Assembly: GCA_937959275.1 (NCBI GenBank)
Contig: CALGLU010000011.1
Span: 1-57,760 of the forward strand
From: an uncultured Saprospiraceae bacterium
GTDB lineage: Bacteria; Bacteroidota; Bacteroidia; Chitinophagales; Saprospiraceae
Direction: 5' to 3'
Length of the DNA: 57,760 nucleotides
The notes below the pieces were generated by a model. That model worked only from the letters and a program-made list of their open reading frames with translations. It made no database searches and was not told the DNA's origin. Below, in pieces: positions 35,573 through 46,400 of this stretch (position 1 is its first letter; the number at the start of each line of letters is the position of its first letter). The position numbers and the translations under genes were made by a program.

Positions 35573-37591
35573 TTAAAGAGAGTATCTGATCTTTAAGCCA
35601 GTGATGTAGGTTGAAAATCCATTGTTGAGAGAACTGTTGTTATTAGCAAACGTATAGAACAGCTCTCCAAATAAGTTTTGTGATAAAATATATCCAGTCC
35701 TCAATTGGATGTTATAAATTAATTTTGGTTCATCGGCCTTTGCTTCAAATTGCTGGCCCGCACTGAGTGTTAGTTGATATTTCCATCGTTGGCTTGTTTG
35801 ATATTCATTGGATGCTTTGACAAATGGGCTTATGGAAAAGACATATTCTGGACTATAGTATGTCGTGGTTTCATCTTTATACGTAAGTAAAGTTGAATTT
35901 AAGCCAGTTTGAATAACAGGGTTTTGACTTAGATTTATATATAAGCTGTTAAATGCATCAAATCCGGTATTGCCATCGTTTAGAGAGCTGCGATTGACTT
36001 GAGAATATGAGCCAATGCCTGACCGAGAGACGATGTGATGTTCTAAACCGATATTATTTTTCCATATGTTTTCAGACAACAAGTCTTGGTTATAATCTAA
36101 TTGACTTCTTGACGTGAGTAATTTTATAAAGTGTCTGTTATTTATTTTCACATAATACGAGAGATGGTATGAGGATTGATATTGTGGGTTTTCTGATGAG
36201 CTATTATTAGACTCGACACCTATGGATATTGAGGCTAACTGATTATGTTTAGCTTTAATATTTGATCCAATTCTCAGAACAGAATGGTTGGCTGTTTGAA
36301 GAGCCAGAGGCGATTGTACCCATCTAGATCTGAAGTGAAGAAAGGGAGAAACGGTAAGAGCCTTAGGTGCAGAAACATCTACTGTTAGTTCTTTTGATGT
36401 ATTTTCGGCATTATCCTCTGCGTATGATATTGTGCTATTCGCTTGATAGGAAAGTTCATTTTCAATTTTGTTCAGCAGTGAATGAGAATAGTCGTCTAAC
36501 AAAGATTGATCTATATTGCTCAAGATGTTAGAAAATTGTTTGTATTTATCTGCTTCAAGCACATACCTCAATGTTATGTCTTGCTGTAGTTTTTTGTTTT
36601 CTATTTTAGAAATTAGAGATGGAATAGTCTCATAAGATTCTGTAGCAAGATTCACATAAATTTGTTTTTCTGCATGTTGAGATTCTGATAATAAGGGCTT
36701 TAATGTAGTATTCAGAATTTTATCGGCTTGCTTTGGTTTTATATTTAGATAGTTGCCAAAGATGAGATCATACCGTTGGATGGAGTCTTGAGTAGATAGC
36801 CGTTTGTTGTCAAAATATGTATGCTCTAATGAGACTAGACTTGATTTGTGTTTTTGTGTTTGGAGGTCAACAGATGCAATCCCCAAATAAGATTGAATTG
36901 TATCTAATGCATTTGCCTGCAAACTCAAAAACTCAGTTTTCGCTGCGTCATAATTTTTCATGGCCAAATACGTGTATGCCTTCGAAACAATGACATTCTT
37001 ATTTAGTGGGTTGTTGTCTGACAGGGATTGCAATACAGTAAGACTTTCGCTATACTTCTCTGCTACTTTTAATTGATGTGCATAGGCTAGACCTATTGAT
37101 ACATGCGAATGTAGACTTGCCTTATTTGTTTGATCTAATGCAATACTTTGTAAAATGGACTGATAGGCATTTTCATACGCTTGGTTAGCTGCATAAGCAT
37201 TGGCTAAGCTTCTTAAAACACCAGCATCATTGGGGAATGCAGAATTTATAATGTGGTATTGAGAAATTGCGTCTTCAAAGTCAGCATTCCATAGTAAACT
37301 TTCAGCAAGATTCAAAAGAACCTCTTTGTCTTTCGGGTAGCTCTGATCTAATTTTAAGAATATCAGCTTAGCTTCTGCAGGATTACCTGCTAAGCCAACA
37401 GCCCTCCCGTAGCAGATGAGTGCTGTCTTGTTTTCTGGATGGTCTTGAAGGATATCTTTAAAGAACACCGTTGCTTCTGCATTTTTACCTGATTCAAGGA
37501 GTTTAAACCCACTAGTCATATCCTGGGACTTCAGAATTGAAGGCAAGAGAAATAGTAAGCCAATACTTATAACAGTAATTAATTTATTCAT
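35573..37591 (-). CDS. TPR protein with C-terminal outer-membrane barrel
   Basis: A 672-residue exported protein with a signal peptide (about 1-23). Tetratricopeptide repeats cover about 25-270 (LLESGKNAEATVFFKDILQ, ALICYGRAVGLAGNPAEAKL, AESLLWNADFEDAISQY), a helical region extends to about 380, and an amphipathic beta-strand region from about 400 ends ITGLKIRYSL like an outer-membrane barrel. This is the layout of PelB/BcsC-type exopolysaccharide export proteins. Its start overlaps the flippase gene stop by 4 bp, supporting a role in polymer export through the outer membrane. Confidence 0.8.
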   Translation of the reverse strand: MNKLITVISIGLLFLLPSILKSQDMTSGFKLLESGKNAEATVFFKDILQDHPENKTALICYGRAVGLAGNPAEAKLIFLKLDQSYPKDKEVLLNLAESLLWNADFEDAISQYHIINSAFPNDAGVLRSLANAYAANQAYENAYQSILQSIALDQTNKASLHSHVSIGLAYAHQLKVAEKYSESLTVLQSLSDNNPLNKNVIVSKAYTYLAMKNYDAAKTEFLSLQANALDTIQSYLGIASVDLQTQKHKSSLVSLEHTYFDNKRLSTQDSIQRYDLIFGNYLNIKPKQADKILNTTLKPLLSESQHAEKQIYVNLATESYETIPSLISKIENKKLQQDITLRYVLEADKYKQFSNILSNIDQSLLDDYSHSLLNKIENELSYQANSTISYAEDNAENTSKELTVDVSAPKALTVSPFLHFRSRWVQSPLALQTANHSVLRIGSNIKAKHNQLASISIGVESNNSSSENPQYQSSYHLSYYVKINNRHFIKLLTSRSQLDYNQDLLSENIWKNNIGLEHHIVSRSGIGSYSQVNRSSLNDGNTGFDAFNSLYINLSQNPVIQTGLNSTLLTYKDETTTYYSPEYVFSISPFVKASNEYQTSQRWKYQLTLSAGQQFEAKADEPKLIYNIQLRTGYILSQNLFGELFYTFANNNSSLNNGFSTYITGLKIRYSL

Positions 37592-38856
37592 GTGGTAGTC
37601 TTTACAGACATGTTCGTAGATGTGTCTTTGAATGATTTTTCTGTAGAATGTATATATATGTGATAGGCAATTAAGCTTACAAATAATGTTCCCATTAATA
37701 GGATCTGAACATAGATGATTTCATGTATTGTGCCATGCATATTCCAAATAGATATAATCTGTCCAATCCCAAATAATAGGGCCAGCCAAACAGGCGTGTA
37801 TTTTTCTAATGATAAATAGTAATACACAATGACATTACCTAAAGCAAATAATGTAGTCGCGGCGGCGTAGGTGTACAGATGCTTTGCAGACTCTAAATAT
37901 GAAGCACCAAAAAGAACCTGTATTAACTCTTCTCCAAAGAAGTATGTAAACCCTGTCGCACAAAGTCCGATGATTAGGACGATACCTGAGACTAGAGTTA
38001 ATAACTTAGATGGATCTTTTCCTTCTTCTTTTGCTGCAATCACTTTTGGAAACAGCAGCATCACAAATGTCCATGTGCCATAATAGATCATCCTGCCGAT
38101 TAATGAAATCGAGGCGTATTGCCCTGCCTCGACATCTGACAAAAAATGCTTTGCTAAAAAGACATCACTATGACTAATGATGATTTGACTCATTTCATAC
38201 AGTGCCATAAAGGCGACAAACCATAGAATGGGTTTTAAATCTGTTTGGGCAACGTCTGGTGACGCTTTGACAAATACACCTTTATATCTTGCATAGATAG
38301 CTGAACTGATAAAGGAAATGAGAAAGCAAACCGCTAAGTATGTAATAATATATTCCTGATCGGCTAGCCAATAAATAATCAATATTGTTGCAACTAGTCG
38401 TGTGGCTGTCTCAATAATAAACGTAAAAGCAAAGGGTGAAAAATCTTGTTTGCCTTGAAGAACGCCTCGGTAAAAACACAAAGAAAAGTAGGCTGGAACT
38501 CCAATCGCAAGAACCAAGAAGGGGGCGAAATGATTAAATTTAAAAAATGAGGATAAGAGAGGGGATAATAGAACAAGTATGATGGCACTCGCCCATGATA
38601 ACATGTTTACCTTTTTAGTTAGCCAAGACAAGAAAGACTGCTGAGTCTGACTTGCAGAAAGTTTGGCTGCTGTCATCTGTATAGCAACGCCCATAAACGC
38701 TAAAACTAAAACTAGGGTTGCAACAATATGAAATTCTGCAAACTGTGCCGGACCTAAGGCCCTGCCAAGTACTAAGTTAATACCATAGTTGATAATGTTG
38801 ACTACAGTCATTGCAATCAATAGGATCAACCCACTTTTAGCTTCCTTCGCTTTCAT
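37588..38856 (-). CDS. oligosaccharide flippase-type (MOP superfamily) transporter
   Basis: A 422-residue protein with about 12 membrane helices and the Wzx/PelG-like pattern near the start (NIINYGINLVLGRALGPAQFAEF). Family members move lipid-linked or nascent polysaccharide across the inner membrane. It is placed between the STAS protein (6 bp upstream) and the TPR/barrel export protein (4-bp overlap), so it is part of one operon for surface polysaccharide. The substrate is unknown. Confidence 0.88.
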   Translation of the reverse strand: MKAKEAKSGLILLIAMTVVNIINYGINLVLGRALGPAQFAEFHIVATLVLVLAFMGVAIQMTAAKLSASQTQQSFLSWLTKKVNMLSWASAIILVLLSPLLSSFFKFNHFAPFLVLAIGVPAYFSLCFYRGVLQGKQDFSPFAFTFIIETATRLVATILIIYWLADQEYIITYLAVCFLISFISSAIYARYKGVFVKASPDVAQTDLKPILWFVAFMALYEMSQIIISHSDVFLAKHFLSDVEAGQYASISLIGRMIYYGTWTFVMLLFPKVIAAKEEGKDPSKLLTLVSGIVLIIGLCATGFTYFFGEELIQVLFGASYLESAKHLYTYAAATTLFALGNVIVYYYLSLEKYTPVWLALLFGIGQIISIWNMHGTIHEIIYVQILLMGTLFVSLIAYHIYIHSTEKSFKDTSTNMSVKTTT

Positions 38857-38862
38857 ATAAAT

Positions 38863-39186
38863 CTAGGCTGCTGGTATGACTGTCAAGTACTGATCAAATT
38901 GGGTAAGAGAGAATAATTCCGATACCTCATGATCCAACATGCTAATCACCTGTAGCTTTACGCCTCTTGATTTGAGGTTTCTATGTGCTTGCAGGACAGC
39001 ATTGAGACCAGCAATGTCAAACTCTGTGACATGACTTAGGTCCATAACGACATCTTTATTGGATACTGAGACGATCGCTTGAGATTCCTTTTTGAAGGTC
39101 ATCGCATCAATCGAACTTAATTTTCCAGTTACGATAATCCGGAGATCGTTTTGCTCCTCTTTCGTAATCATTTGTAACTCATTCAT
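38863..39186 (-). CDS. STAS-domain protein lacking the phospho-acceptor serine
   Basis: A 107-residue single STAS domain of anti-sigma-antagonist type: LRIIVTGKLSSIDAMTF, then VVMDLSHVTEFDIAGLNAV. In SpoIIAA-like proteins the phosphorylated Ser precedes the Gly of D-S-S-G; here the sequence is D57-I-A59-G60, so that Ser is Ala. It may be a constitutively active partner-switch component or a pure scaffold. It lies in the polysaccharide operon, 6 bp before the flippase gene. No partner kinase or anti-sigma gene is nearby. Confidence 0.85.
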   Translation of the reverse strand: MNELQMITKEEQNDLRIIVTGKLSSIDAMTFKKESQAIVSVSNKDVVMDLSHVTEFDIAGLNAVLQAHRNLKSRGVKLQVISMLDHEVSELFSLTQFDQYLTVIPAA

Positions 39187-39297
39187 AGGTATGTATTTTT
39201 AGTATGCACTACAATAGTATGAACAGTTTGAAGGGTGTTTGGTGATTTTTCTGTTTTTGGCGTGCTTTACGCTTTTTTTGGTTAGACAATCAGTACT

Positions 39298-40488
39298 TTA
39301 AACTTGACTGGCCTCTTTTTCGACAAGTCGTTCAAAATGACTAAGGTACCAGTCAGCGATCTCGCTCATTGGCAATGAGGCCGCTGCGGCATAATTTTTC
39401 TTTGCATTTTGCTTCCTGTGTTCTGGATCTATGATCAGTTTCTCTATCGCATCAGCCATGCTAACGACATTATCAGGTTCAAAATATTCGCCTAGGTAGC
39501 CTTCTTCTTCTACAAGTTCTTTCAAATCACCTAGTAAGGGCAAAGCGACGGCATTTCCATAACTGCCAGCCTGGTGCAAGACGCCTGAACTACCTGTCGT
39601 GCTTGTATAAGGGAACACTGTGACGGTACTTTCTGAAAATATTCGAGGAACATCTTCTTCTTCCACATAACCCGTGAAGTGAAGCTTATCAATGTGAGCA
39701 TATGTTTTAGCCACACCATCTAGATACCCTTTGACATTCGGATTGTCTGTACCGGCTATCGTTATTTTGATTGACCTACCAGTACGCTTTCTTACTAATT
39801 CAACTGCCTCGATCATAGACTCAACTTTTTTGTAAGTCCCAAATTTGCCAAAAGTCATCACATTTAGTGGCATATCGTTCAGTTCAAAATCAGGCTCTGG
39901 CGGCACCTCAAATGTGCCATGTGGTATCAAGGCCACATTCTTAGCGTTGTATTTCTCTCTGATGATTTTGACATATTTAGGGATTGTAAGTGTCACTAGG
40001 TTAGCACCCAGAATTGTCCTTGTTAGTATGTTGCCTGTGATGTTGTATATGCCCTTCATTATTGGATTGTTCGTTATGCCCGCTTCTTCAAAGTCGACTG
40101 TTTCAATAATGTTATGCAAGATCACAACTGAAGGGATGCCGCCTAGCTTACTCATCACTGGACTAAACAAGCCGATCGTCGCCGGTACCTTTTTATCACC
40201 AAATGATAAAAATTGAATGTTGTACAAGACAACATCTGGTTTATGTTTTTTAATCGTTTTTACAATGTTTGAAGCACTAGACATCGAATTGAATTCCCAG
40301 ACTGGTTCAAAGATGATCTCTCCCATATCAGGCTCAGCTTGATACACTTCTCCTTCTGGTAGTTTGTCTGTAATAATGATAATCTTATCTATCTGTTCTT
40401 TTGGACCAAAATTCTTAACCAGGTGATAGGCATATTCATTTAACGTGCCTTTGCTAGGAGGGAATGGGGATACGATTGCGATGTTCAT
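39298..40488 (-). CDS. GT4-type glycosyltransferase
   Basis: A 396-residue GT-B glycosyltransferase. The N-terminal lobe is MNIAIVSPFPPSKGTLNEYA with an acceptor-side loop. The C-terminal donor lobe has NVMTFGKFGTYKKVESMIEA, KITIAGTDNPNVKGYL, a TGYVEEEDVPRIF segment and a nucleotide-sugar region SSGVLHQAGSYGNAVALPLL. It probably transfers a sugar to the growing surface polymer in the cytoplasm. Spacers of 110 and 240 bases flank it, so it may have its own promoter within the cluster. Confidence 0.88.
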   Translation of the reverse strand: MNIAIVSPFPPSKGTLNEYAYHLVKNFGPKEQIDKIIIITDKLPEGEVYQAEPDMGEIIFEPVWEFNSMSSASNIVKTIKKHKPDVVLYNIQFLSFGDKKVPATIGLFSPVMSKLGGIPSVVILHNIIETVDFEEAGITNNPIMKGIYNITGNILTRTILGANLVTLTIPKYVKIIREKYNAKNVALIPHGTFEVPPEPDFELNDMPLNVMTFGKFGTYKKVESMIEAVELVRKRTGRSIKITIAGTDNPNVKGYLDGVAKTYAHIDKLHFTGYVEEEDVPRIFSESTVTVFPYTSTTGSSGVLHQAGSYGNAVALPLLGDLKELVEEEGYLGEYFEPDNVVSMADAIEKLIIDPEHRKQNAKKNYAAAASLPMSEIADWYLSHFERLVEKEASQV

Positions 40489-40730
40489 CGTTTGATCTGT
40501 TTTATTAATTCATTATAGTAAACTACTCCTTTATTCGGGAGTTTTAAAATGCTTGTGTTAAAAGGGGCAGTCTTGAATCTGGATTATGAATGATGACAAT
40601 CATCGAAAATCGTAATTTGCAAAGTTGACCGAAGTCAAATATGAATCAAGATGGGTGCTAATCTGATTTCAACACGCAAGATAAGCATGTCTAATCTAAA
40701 AGTCCAGTTTTTTAACCCTACCAATCATGA

Positions 40731-42236
40731 TCAGTTATTGCGTGACAAATACTCGAAAAGTTCCTTTTTACTGCCATCTTTTCTAATCAATCCAAAATGA
40801 CTTTGCTTACTTTTTATCCATGGCCTCGGTTTTAACACACCTTTCGGAATCTGCCTAAAGTCATACAATGTCCATAACATCCAAGGAATATTGTTGTCTT
40901 TTGCTTCTGAAATGATGTTTAGGGTATAAATCCGTTGCTCCTCTTCTGTTTGCCCCAGTAGGTTGGCATAGCCTTCTCGTGTGCTTAGCCCAAATTCTTC
41001 TAGCACAATTGGCTTGACATATCTTGATCTGTAATCGTTTATTGTCTGTGTCCAATTTGATTCATCAGTGTACATGTGAAAGGATAAAAAATCGAGCTTT
41101 TCTGCAAGAATAGGCAATCGATTTATGCTTGACCAAGAGATTGTTATCGGATGGTTAGGATCCAAATGTCTGGTATGGTCAATCGTATACTTTAGCCAAT
41201 CTATGACTTTCTGTTTGCCATGCTGTTCGAAATCTAGATCGGGTTCATTTTTTACATTCCAGGCAAGAAGCGCAGGATGATCTTTAATGCTACTGATGAT
41301 AAGATTCAAATGATGAGTATAATACGGATAAGTCAGTAAGTCAAAGCCAATCGGAAAATCAAATAAGGTAGGCACGACTCTAAGCTCAACAGTCGATGCT
41401 GCATCCATGAGTTGATTCAGTTTTTGCAAGTAGTATTCTTCTTTCCCAAATTGACTAAATGTCTGATAGGGTATAAATATTCTAACAGTATTTAAACCCA
41501 ACTCCTTAATGATTTTAAAATCTGTCGTTATGATATCTACGGAGGTGCTGTCCCAGAAATAATGCCATGGATAATCTTGAGCATAATAATTGATGCCTAG
41601 AATGTCAGGGATTAGTGTTAGATTTTCTTCTAGTGTTGTCGTTGAATAATCTTGAGAGTCAGTAGCTTCAACTAGATCTTCTTGCACCCAGTTTTTGATT
41701 TTCCATAATCCATCTGAGAATACAAATATGGCCGTGTAGCTAATCGTATCTAGAGAAAAGCTTTCTTCTTTTCCCATATTCACTTCTCGCTGGACTAAAA
41801 TACATCTGTGGTCTTTGATCACTGCAACACTCCGATCTAAGCTCAGGTGATTTAATTCTAAGTCATGTGAGATCGCGTGTCTATCAATGACATTTTCAGC
41901 TTGAGAGACTTTGTCTTTTATTTTTTCAATCATGTCATCATGATAATAATCAGACAGGTTGTGTTCGTCTTGATGATAGATGCTTTGATTCAAATTTTTC
42001 CAAGCCGAATGAAGATCTTTAGCCAATGCATATGTAATATTGGGATTCGCTAGTGATGCATCATTGTTCCTCCAGACGATGTTTTTTTTAGTTGAATCGG
42101 TATTTTTTAATGACTCTTGCAAAATAGACGTTTCTGCTGCACCTGTTTTGTAATAGGTAATTATTTTAGAACCGAGTAGCAATAAGCTAATCAGCGTAAG
42201 GAGAATAATTGTTCGATGGATCAATTTAAGAATCAT
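40731..42236 (-). CDS. membrane-anchored family-5-like glycoside hydrolase with NTF2-like domain
   Basis: A 501-residue protein with one N-terminal membrane helix (about 8-26). An NTF2/SnoaL-like domain covers about 70-190 (LHSAWKNLNQSIYHQDEHNL, FVFSDGLWKIKNW). A TIM-barrel glycosidase follows (about 210-500) with acid/base E331 in NVKNEPDL and nucleophile candidate E414 in IVLEEFGLSTR, as in GH5/GH-A cellulase-type enzymes. Facing the periplasm, it could trim or edit the polymer made by the cluster, as PelA or BcsZ do in other systems. It overlaps the upstream gene by 11 bp. Confidence 0.82.
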   Translation of the reverse strand: MILKLIHRTIILLTLISLLLLGSKIITYYKTGAAETSILQESLKNTDSTKKNIVWRNNDASLANPNITYALAKDLHSAWKNLNQSIYHQDEHNLSDYYHDDMIEKIKDKVSQAENVIDRHAISHDLELNHLSLDRSVAVIKDHRCILVQREVNMGKEESFSLDTISYTAIFVFSDGLWKIKNWVQEDLVEATDSQDYSTTTLEENLTLIPDILGINYYAQDYPWHYFWDSTSVDIITTDFKIIKELGLNTVRIFIPYQTFSQFGKEEYYLQKLNQLMDAASTVELRVVPTLFDFPIGFDLLTYPYYTHHLNLIISSIKDHPALLAWNVKNEPDLDFEQHGKQKVIDWLKYTIDHTRHLDPNHPITISWSSINRLPILAEKLDFLSFHMYTDESNWTQTINDYRSRYVKPIVLEEFGLSTREGYANLLGQTEEEQRIYTLNIISEAKDNNIPWMLWTLYDFRQIPKGVLKPRPWIKSKQSHFGLIRKDGSKKELFEYLSRNN

Positions 42237-43446
42237 TGTTGTTTGATTTCGTTAACAATAATTCTGTTTCGACTCCATTAATTAAAATGGTGAATCTGCT
42301 TGATTGACAATCGGTAATCACATCTTCTAAATTAATGACAGCTAATCCATTTGAAGTTTGAGTTGTGAACTGTTTATCTGGACATTGTTTAGATGAAATG
42401 GAAACAAGTGTGCCTTCAGGAACTGTTTGATTTAATTCGCTAAGTAGGGGGCCAATAGTGAGTTGTTCTCCTTTTATGTCATAAGGAATTTCGCTGATGA
42501 GTGGCTTAAATAGAATGTTGCTCAGCGAAGAAATAATGGTATCACAAGAGCTAATGCTTATTGTATACAAGCCAGGTAATGATGGATTTTGGACGATAAT
42601 TTTTGAACTGCCATTGACAATGACAGCACTGTACCGGGACAAAACTCCATCTGATTGTAATGTCAAGGACAGATTCGTCCCATCACTGACAATATGACCA
42701 TCAGCATCAGTTATGTCATCAAGATCGACAATGAAGATTTGATGACCATCAGCAACATGATATCTGTCAGAAACTGTTATGGAGGCATTCTTAGGACAAC
42801 CACTTGATCCAATAATCGTCATTTTTTTACTGTACTCATTTCCACTGCTGACCCCGACTAATTGTTTCGTATCATTTTTAGATGGGATCGTATGTTTGAA
42901 ATAATACCGATGTTCAGTATCAAGCTGTACAAGCTTTTTTTCTTTTTGAGTATGGATGTAATAATTAAGTGTAAGGACAGTATCAACTAAGTTCTGATGT
43001 TCATCTTCGAAGTAACCTGTTATCATAGATCCTATTTGATCATTAAAAGACGTGGTTTTAGGCCCAACATAATTTGTTGATTGCCCTTTGATTGACTTCG
43101 GGTGTAGCTTGAATGCTACTTTGTCGATAACAGATCCATTCTTTGAGGCATAGAGAGTATATGTACCCGCGACAAATTGTAGCTGTTCTAATACATCTGC
43201 CATACGGATATCGTTTTTGTCTTGTACACGGCTCAATGTTGTTTTACCTAGTAGTCCATAAGCTGCAATGTGAATAGAGTTTAAATCAATAGTTGAGTTT
43301 AGAGAAATGAGACTATCTAATTGAGAGTCATATTGATTTTTCAGAAACACGGAAACAGGCTCTTCAAACAAAAGCTCTTCTGATTTCTTTTCTGTTTGAC
43401 AAGAAAAGCAAAGTATTAGCGTAATATATAAATAGAATCGGCTCAT
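42226..43446 (-). CDS. lipoprotein of the polysaccharide cluster, unknown function
   Basis: A 406-residue predicted lipoprotein (signal YLYITLILCFSC, Cys about 16). The mature part is beta-rich, with Ig-like strands such as DRYHVADGHQIFIVDLDDI and GLYTISISSCDTIIS, and no catalytic motif. It overlaps the membrane protein upstream by 4 bp and the glycosidase downstream by 11 bp, so it is certainly in the operon. A structural or substrate-binding role on the periplasmic face is likely but unproven. Confidence 0.7.
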   Translation of the reverse strand: MSRFYLYITLILCFSCQTEKKSEELLFEEPVSVFLKNQYDSQLDSLISLNSTIDLNSIHIAAYGLLGKTTLSRVQDKNDIRMADVLEQLQFVAGTYTLYASKNGSVIDKVAFKLHPKSIKGQSTNYVGPKTTSFNDQIGSMITGYFEDEHQNLVDTVLTLNYYIHTQKEKKLVQLDTEHRYYFKHTIPSKNDTKQLVGVSSGNEYSKKMTIIGSSGCPKNASITVSDRYHVADGHQIFIVDLDDITDADGHIVSDGTNLSLTLQSDGVLSRYSAVIVNGSSKIIVQNPSLPGLYTISISSCDTIISSLSNILFKPLISEIPYDIKGEQLTIGPLLSELNQTVPEGTLVSISSKQCPDKQFTTQTSNGLAVINLEDVITDCQSSRFTILINGVETELLLTKSNNNDS

Positions 43447-46400
43447 TTTATAACATATCCATTTGCGGTTATTTGTATGTATTGAGATGGCGAAATTTTA
43501 ATCTTGTTTACATCTTGTTTGTTTGTCTTAGTCGGCATGGTGTCTTGATAGCCATTGATCATAATGTGTTTATTCTGTATGGTAGATATCAAGGCGATAT
43601 CTCGCACATTGATTAGAGGTATTGTTATAGGCTTTGATCGCAATGGTCTGATTTCCTTTTCTAAATAATAGTTATCAACCCATATAACATCTTGTCTTTG
43701 ATCAAGCGTCGATACAAGTACTCTAGGAATATTTACACCATCACTACCATAATTAAAAATAGTTGCACTCAGTATAGAGTCCTTAATTTGCGGTTCGATA
43801 ACGCCAAAAGAGCTATAATTTGTAGTTGTACTTTCTAATGACTTGATTAATAGCTTAAATGAATAGGGTAGATCCATTGAGCAAAATGAATTCTCAGTAC
43901 TTGCAAAGGTACTGATGTCCTGCTTGACGCCATACTGTGTTACCACGTCATTAAAATCAATTTTAAAATATGTGCTTTCTTTGGGTGATAATCTTGACGT
44001 AATGTGATCTCTAGCGTTATAACTAATAATATCTTTTTCGTCCTCATTTAGTAATGTGCCTGTAACTGTAATATAGGCTGGCACTACATCTGTATTCATG
44101 ACTTGTCCGACGATATAATAATTGCCATTTTTTTCGACGAGATTAGCCTCTATCAATTTGACATCAGGTCTGTCAAGAATATCTGAATGGTCTGTGTTAC
44201 CTGTGATACCATCTCGTTTTCCAAGAGAAGCATAGTCAATCGTTGGTGTACTGATCGTACGGGCAGGTGGGATTATAATTTCTCTATCAGGTGTTTTTAA
44301 ATACCATTTTTTATCCCGTTTAAAGACTTCAATCTCATGTTCTGTAATGTAGGATTGCATTGAGGTGATCCATTCTGCTGTCACATGCACTAACGCTTCA
44401 TTCTCATCTTCAAATTTATTTTCAATCGTCAGTGTATTTAATTTTCCAAACGAATTGATAATCCCATCTTCTAAACTGATGTCTAAAAATATTTGCTCCT
44501 TGGACGGCTTATTTTTAGGATCGTAAAATTCATATACGCTATCGAAATATTTAAAATCAATCGCATTAAAAAATGCAGTTGTGATAGACTCAGGACTTTG
44601 GTGAGGCCGATTTTTAGTATACAAGCGAACGAAAAATATGGTTATGACAATCAGTATGACAATAGCCCAGGTGATGTGATAATTCCAATGTTTGCTATAA
44701 TTGGGAATGGCATAATCAAAGTCCTCTTTTAGTTTGATCTTTAGCATACCACAGAACAGTAGACTTAATAGGACCGTGCTTAGAATACCGATTGGATAGA
44801 GGCTCCACATCAATTGTTGTACTTTAGGAATTTCTTTGCGAGGTAAAAGATCTGGCAATTTTGGAATATCAGGTTTCTCCCAGATGTCAATATTATTTTC
44901 TAGCCGTTGCACATTATTCCAACCAGAAAAATATAAAATGGGCTCATAGAATTTGTCATTATTAAAAATGTATTTCAGATTATATTTTTCGGGTACTGTC
45001 AAAAATTGGTGCAGGGCTCCCAATCCTTGGAGGCCTTGGTATTTAGCATTCTCCAGACGTTCGACGACGCGGGTCGTCATTTCTGGTAATCGGCGAGCAC
45101 TATGGTAGTTACCATCGATAGAAAGAGCTTCTGTATTTGCTGTTAGCCACGCTACTTGATCACCAAACCCTAAGGTCAAAAAGCGCCACTGGTCATGGTT
45201 ATCTCTTGACAAGAAATTTTTAATAGGTTGTATCTCTATTTTGTCTGGTTGGAACGGGCGGAAGTATCCGATATTCATAATGAAGATTGTACTACCGACA
45301 GTGACAAATGCAAAAATCACTAAGATGAGTCTAAAACCTGTCCGCCCAATTGTTGAAACGATGTGTTGTTTTAAATCACCTTGTACAAGTTGATAGATAA
45401 AATCTCCCCAGAATGGCAGTGATAAAATAGTCGCCCAGTATGTAAACCGATCCAATGTCAAAATATTAAATGCAGTCTCCCCGAGCATTTTTAGAGGAAT
45501 TGGAGTCGTCCCACCAGTGCCGAGTACAAAGGCTAAGGCGACTGATATGCCTAGTATAAGGTTACGTCTTTTGAATACAGAATGGAATAAGTAAGGCAGG
45601 AAGAGTAGCATCAAACCCCATGGGATTAGAAAGAAAACCAGTCCAGAAGATAGCACCTCTAAAAATGAATCTCTAGATCCATGAGGAATGGGTATCTGTG
45701 AAATGGGATCAGATTTAGACCAATACCAATACGGGAATATGGAGGATACGGTGACAATAATTGAACAGATTCCAAAAAACAAGAGTGAAAAAAAGTCCTT
45801 TTTAAGAGCTAACAGAAAGTGTGTAATTGTAATAGAGCCTCGCTGTATAAGAGCTTTGTCCATAAGTGCGAGACCAAGTACTGGGAAGATAAAGAAGACC
45901 ATCCCAAAGATTGTGGTCACATGATGCGTCGTTGTGATAATGGACAAAAGACCTAGTGATAATAAGAGATGTCGTTTCTTCTTGAGCATCACCCAGGTGT
46001 AGACGACTGGTAATGTGTTGAGGAGTATGGCTATGCCTGTTATACTCGGCAGCTGACCAAAGATATGCACGGCTTCAACATAAGACGAACAGACAGTAGC
46101 AGCGCAACTGGCGTAGGCAGCAGAGCGCTCGGAGACCCACAGCTGACTAAAGTAAAAGACGCCCCTAATAAAAAGGACAATAGATAGGAGAGTAATAAGT
46201 ATAAATCCACCTTTAAGACCTACTAGCTTTGATAATAAGGCGATCAACATATGCACTTGTGGCGGATAACTAGTTACAGTAAACCCTGTATACCACTTAT
46301 AATTCCATTGATCAAACCAGTGCGATGCGTAGTGCTCAGCAAAGAAAATATGGACGAAGGCATCATATGTATTCTCGAAAGATACGAATAGCATGGGCCC

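Noticed and set aside
39220-39295. GCGT-GCTTT-ACGC followed by T-run as a terminator
   Set aside because: The T-run is on the plus strand, where no upstream gene exists; the flanking genes are on the minus strand.
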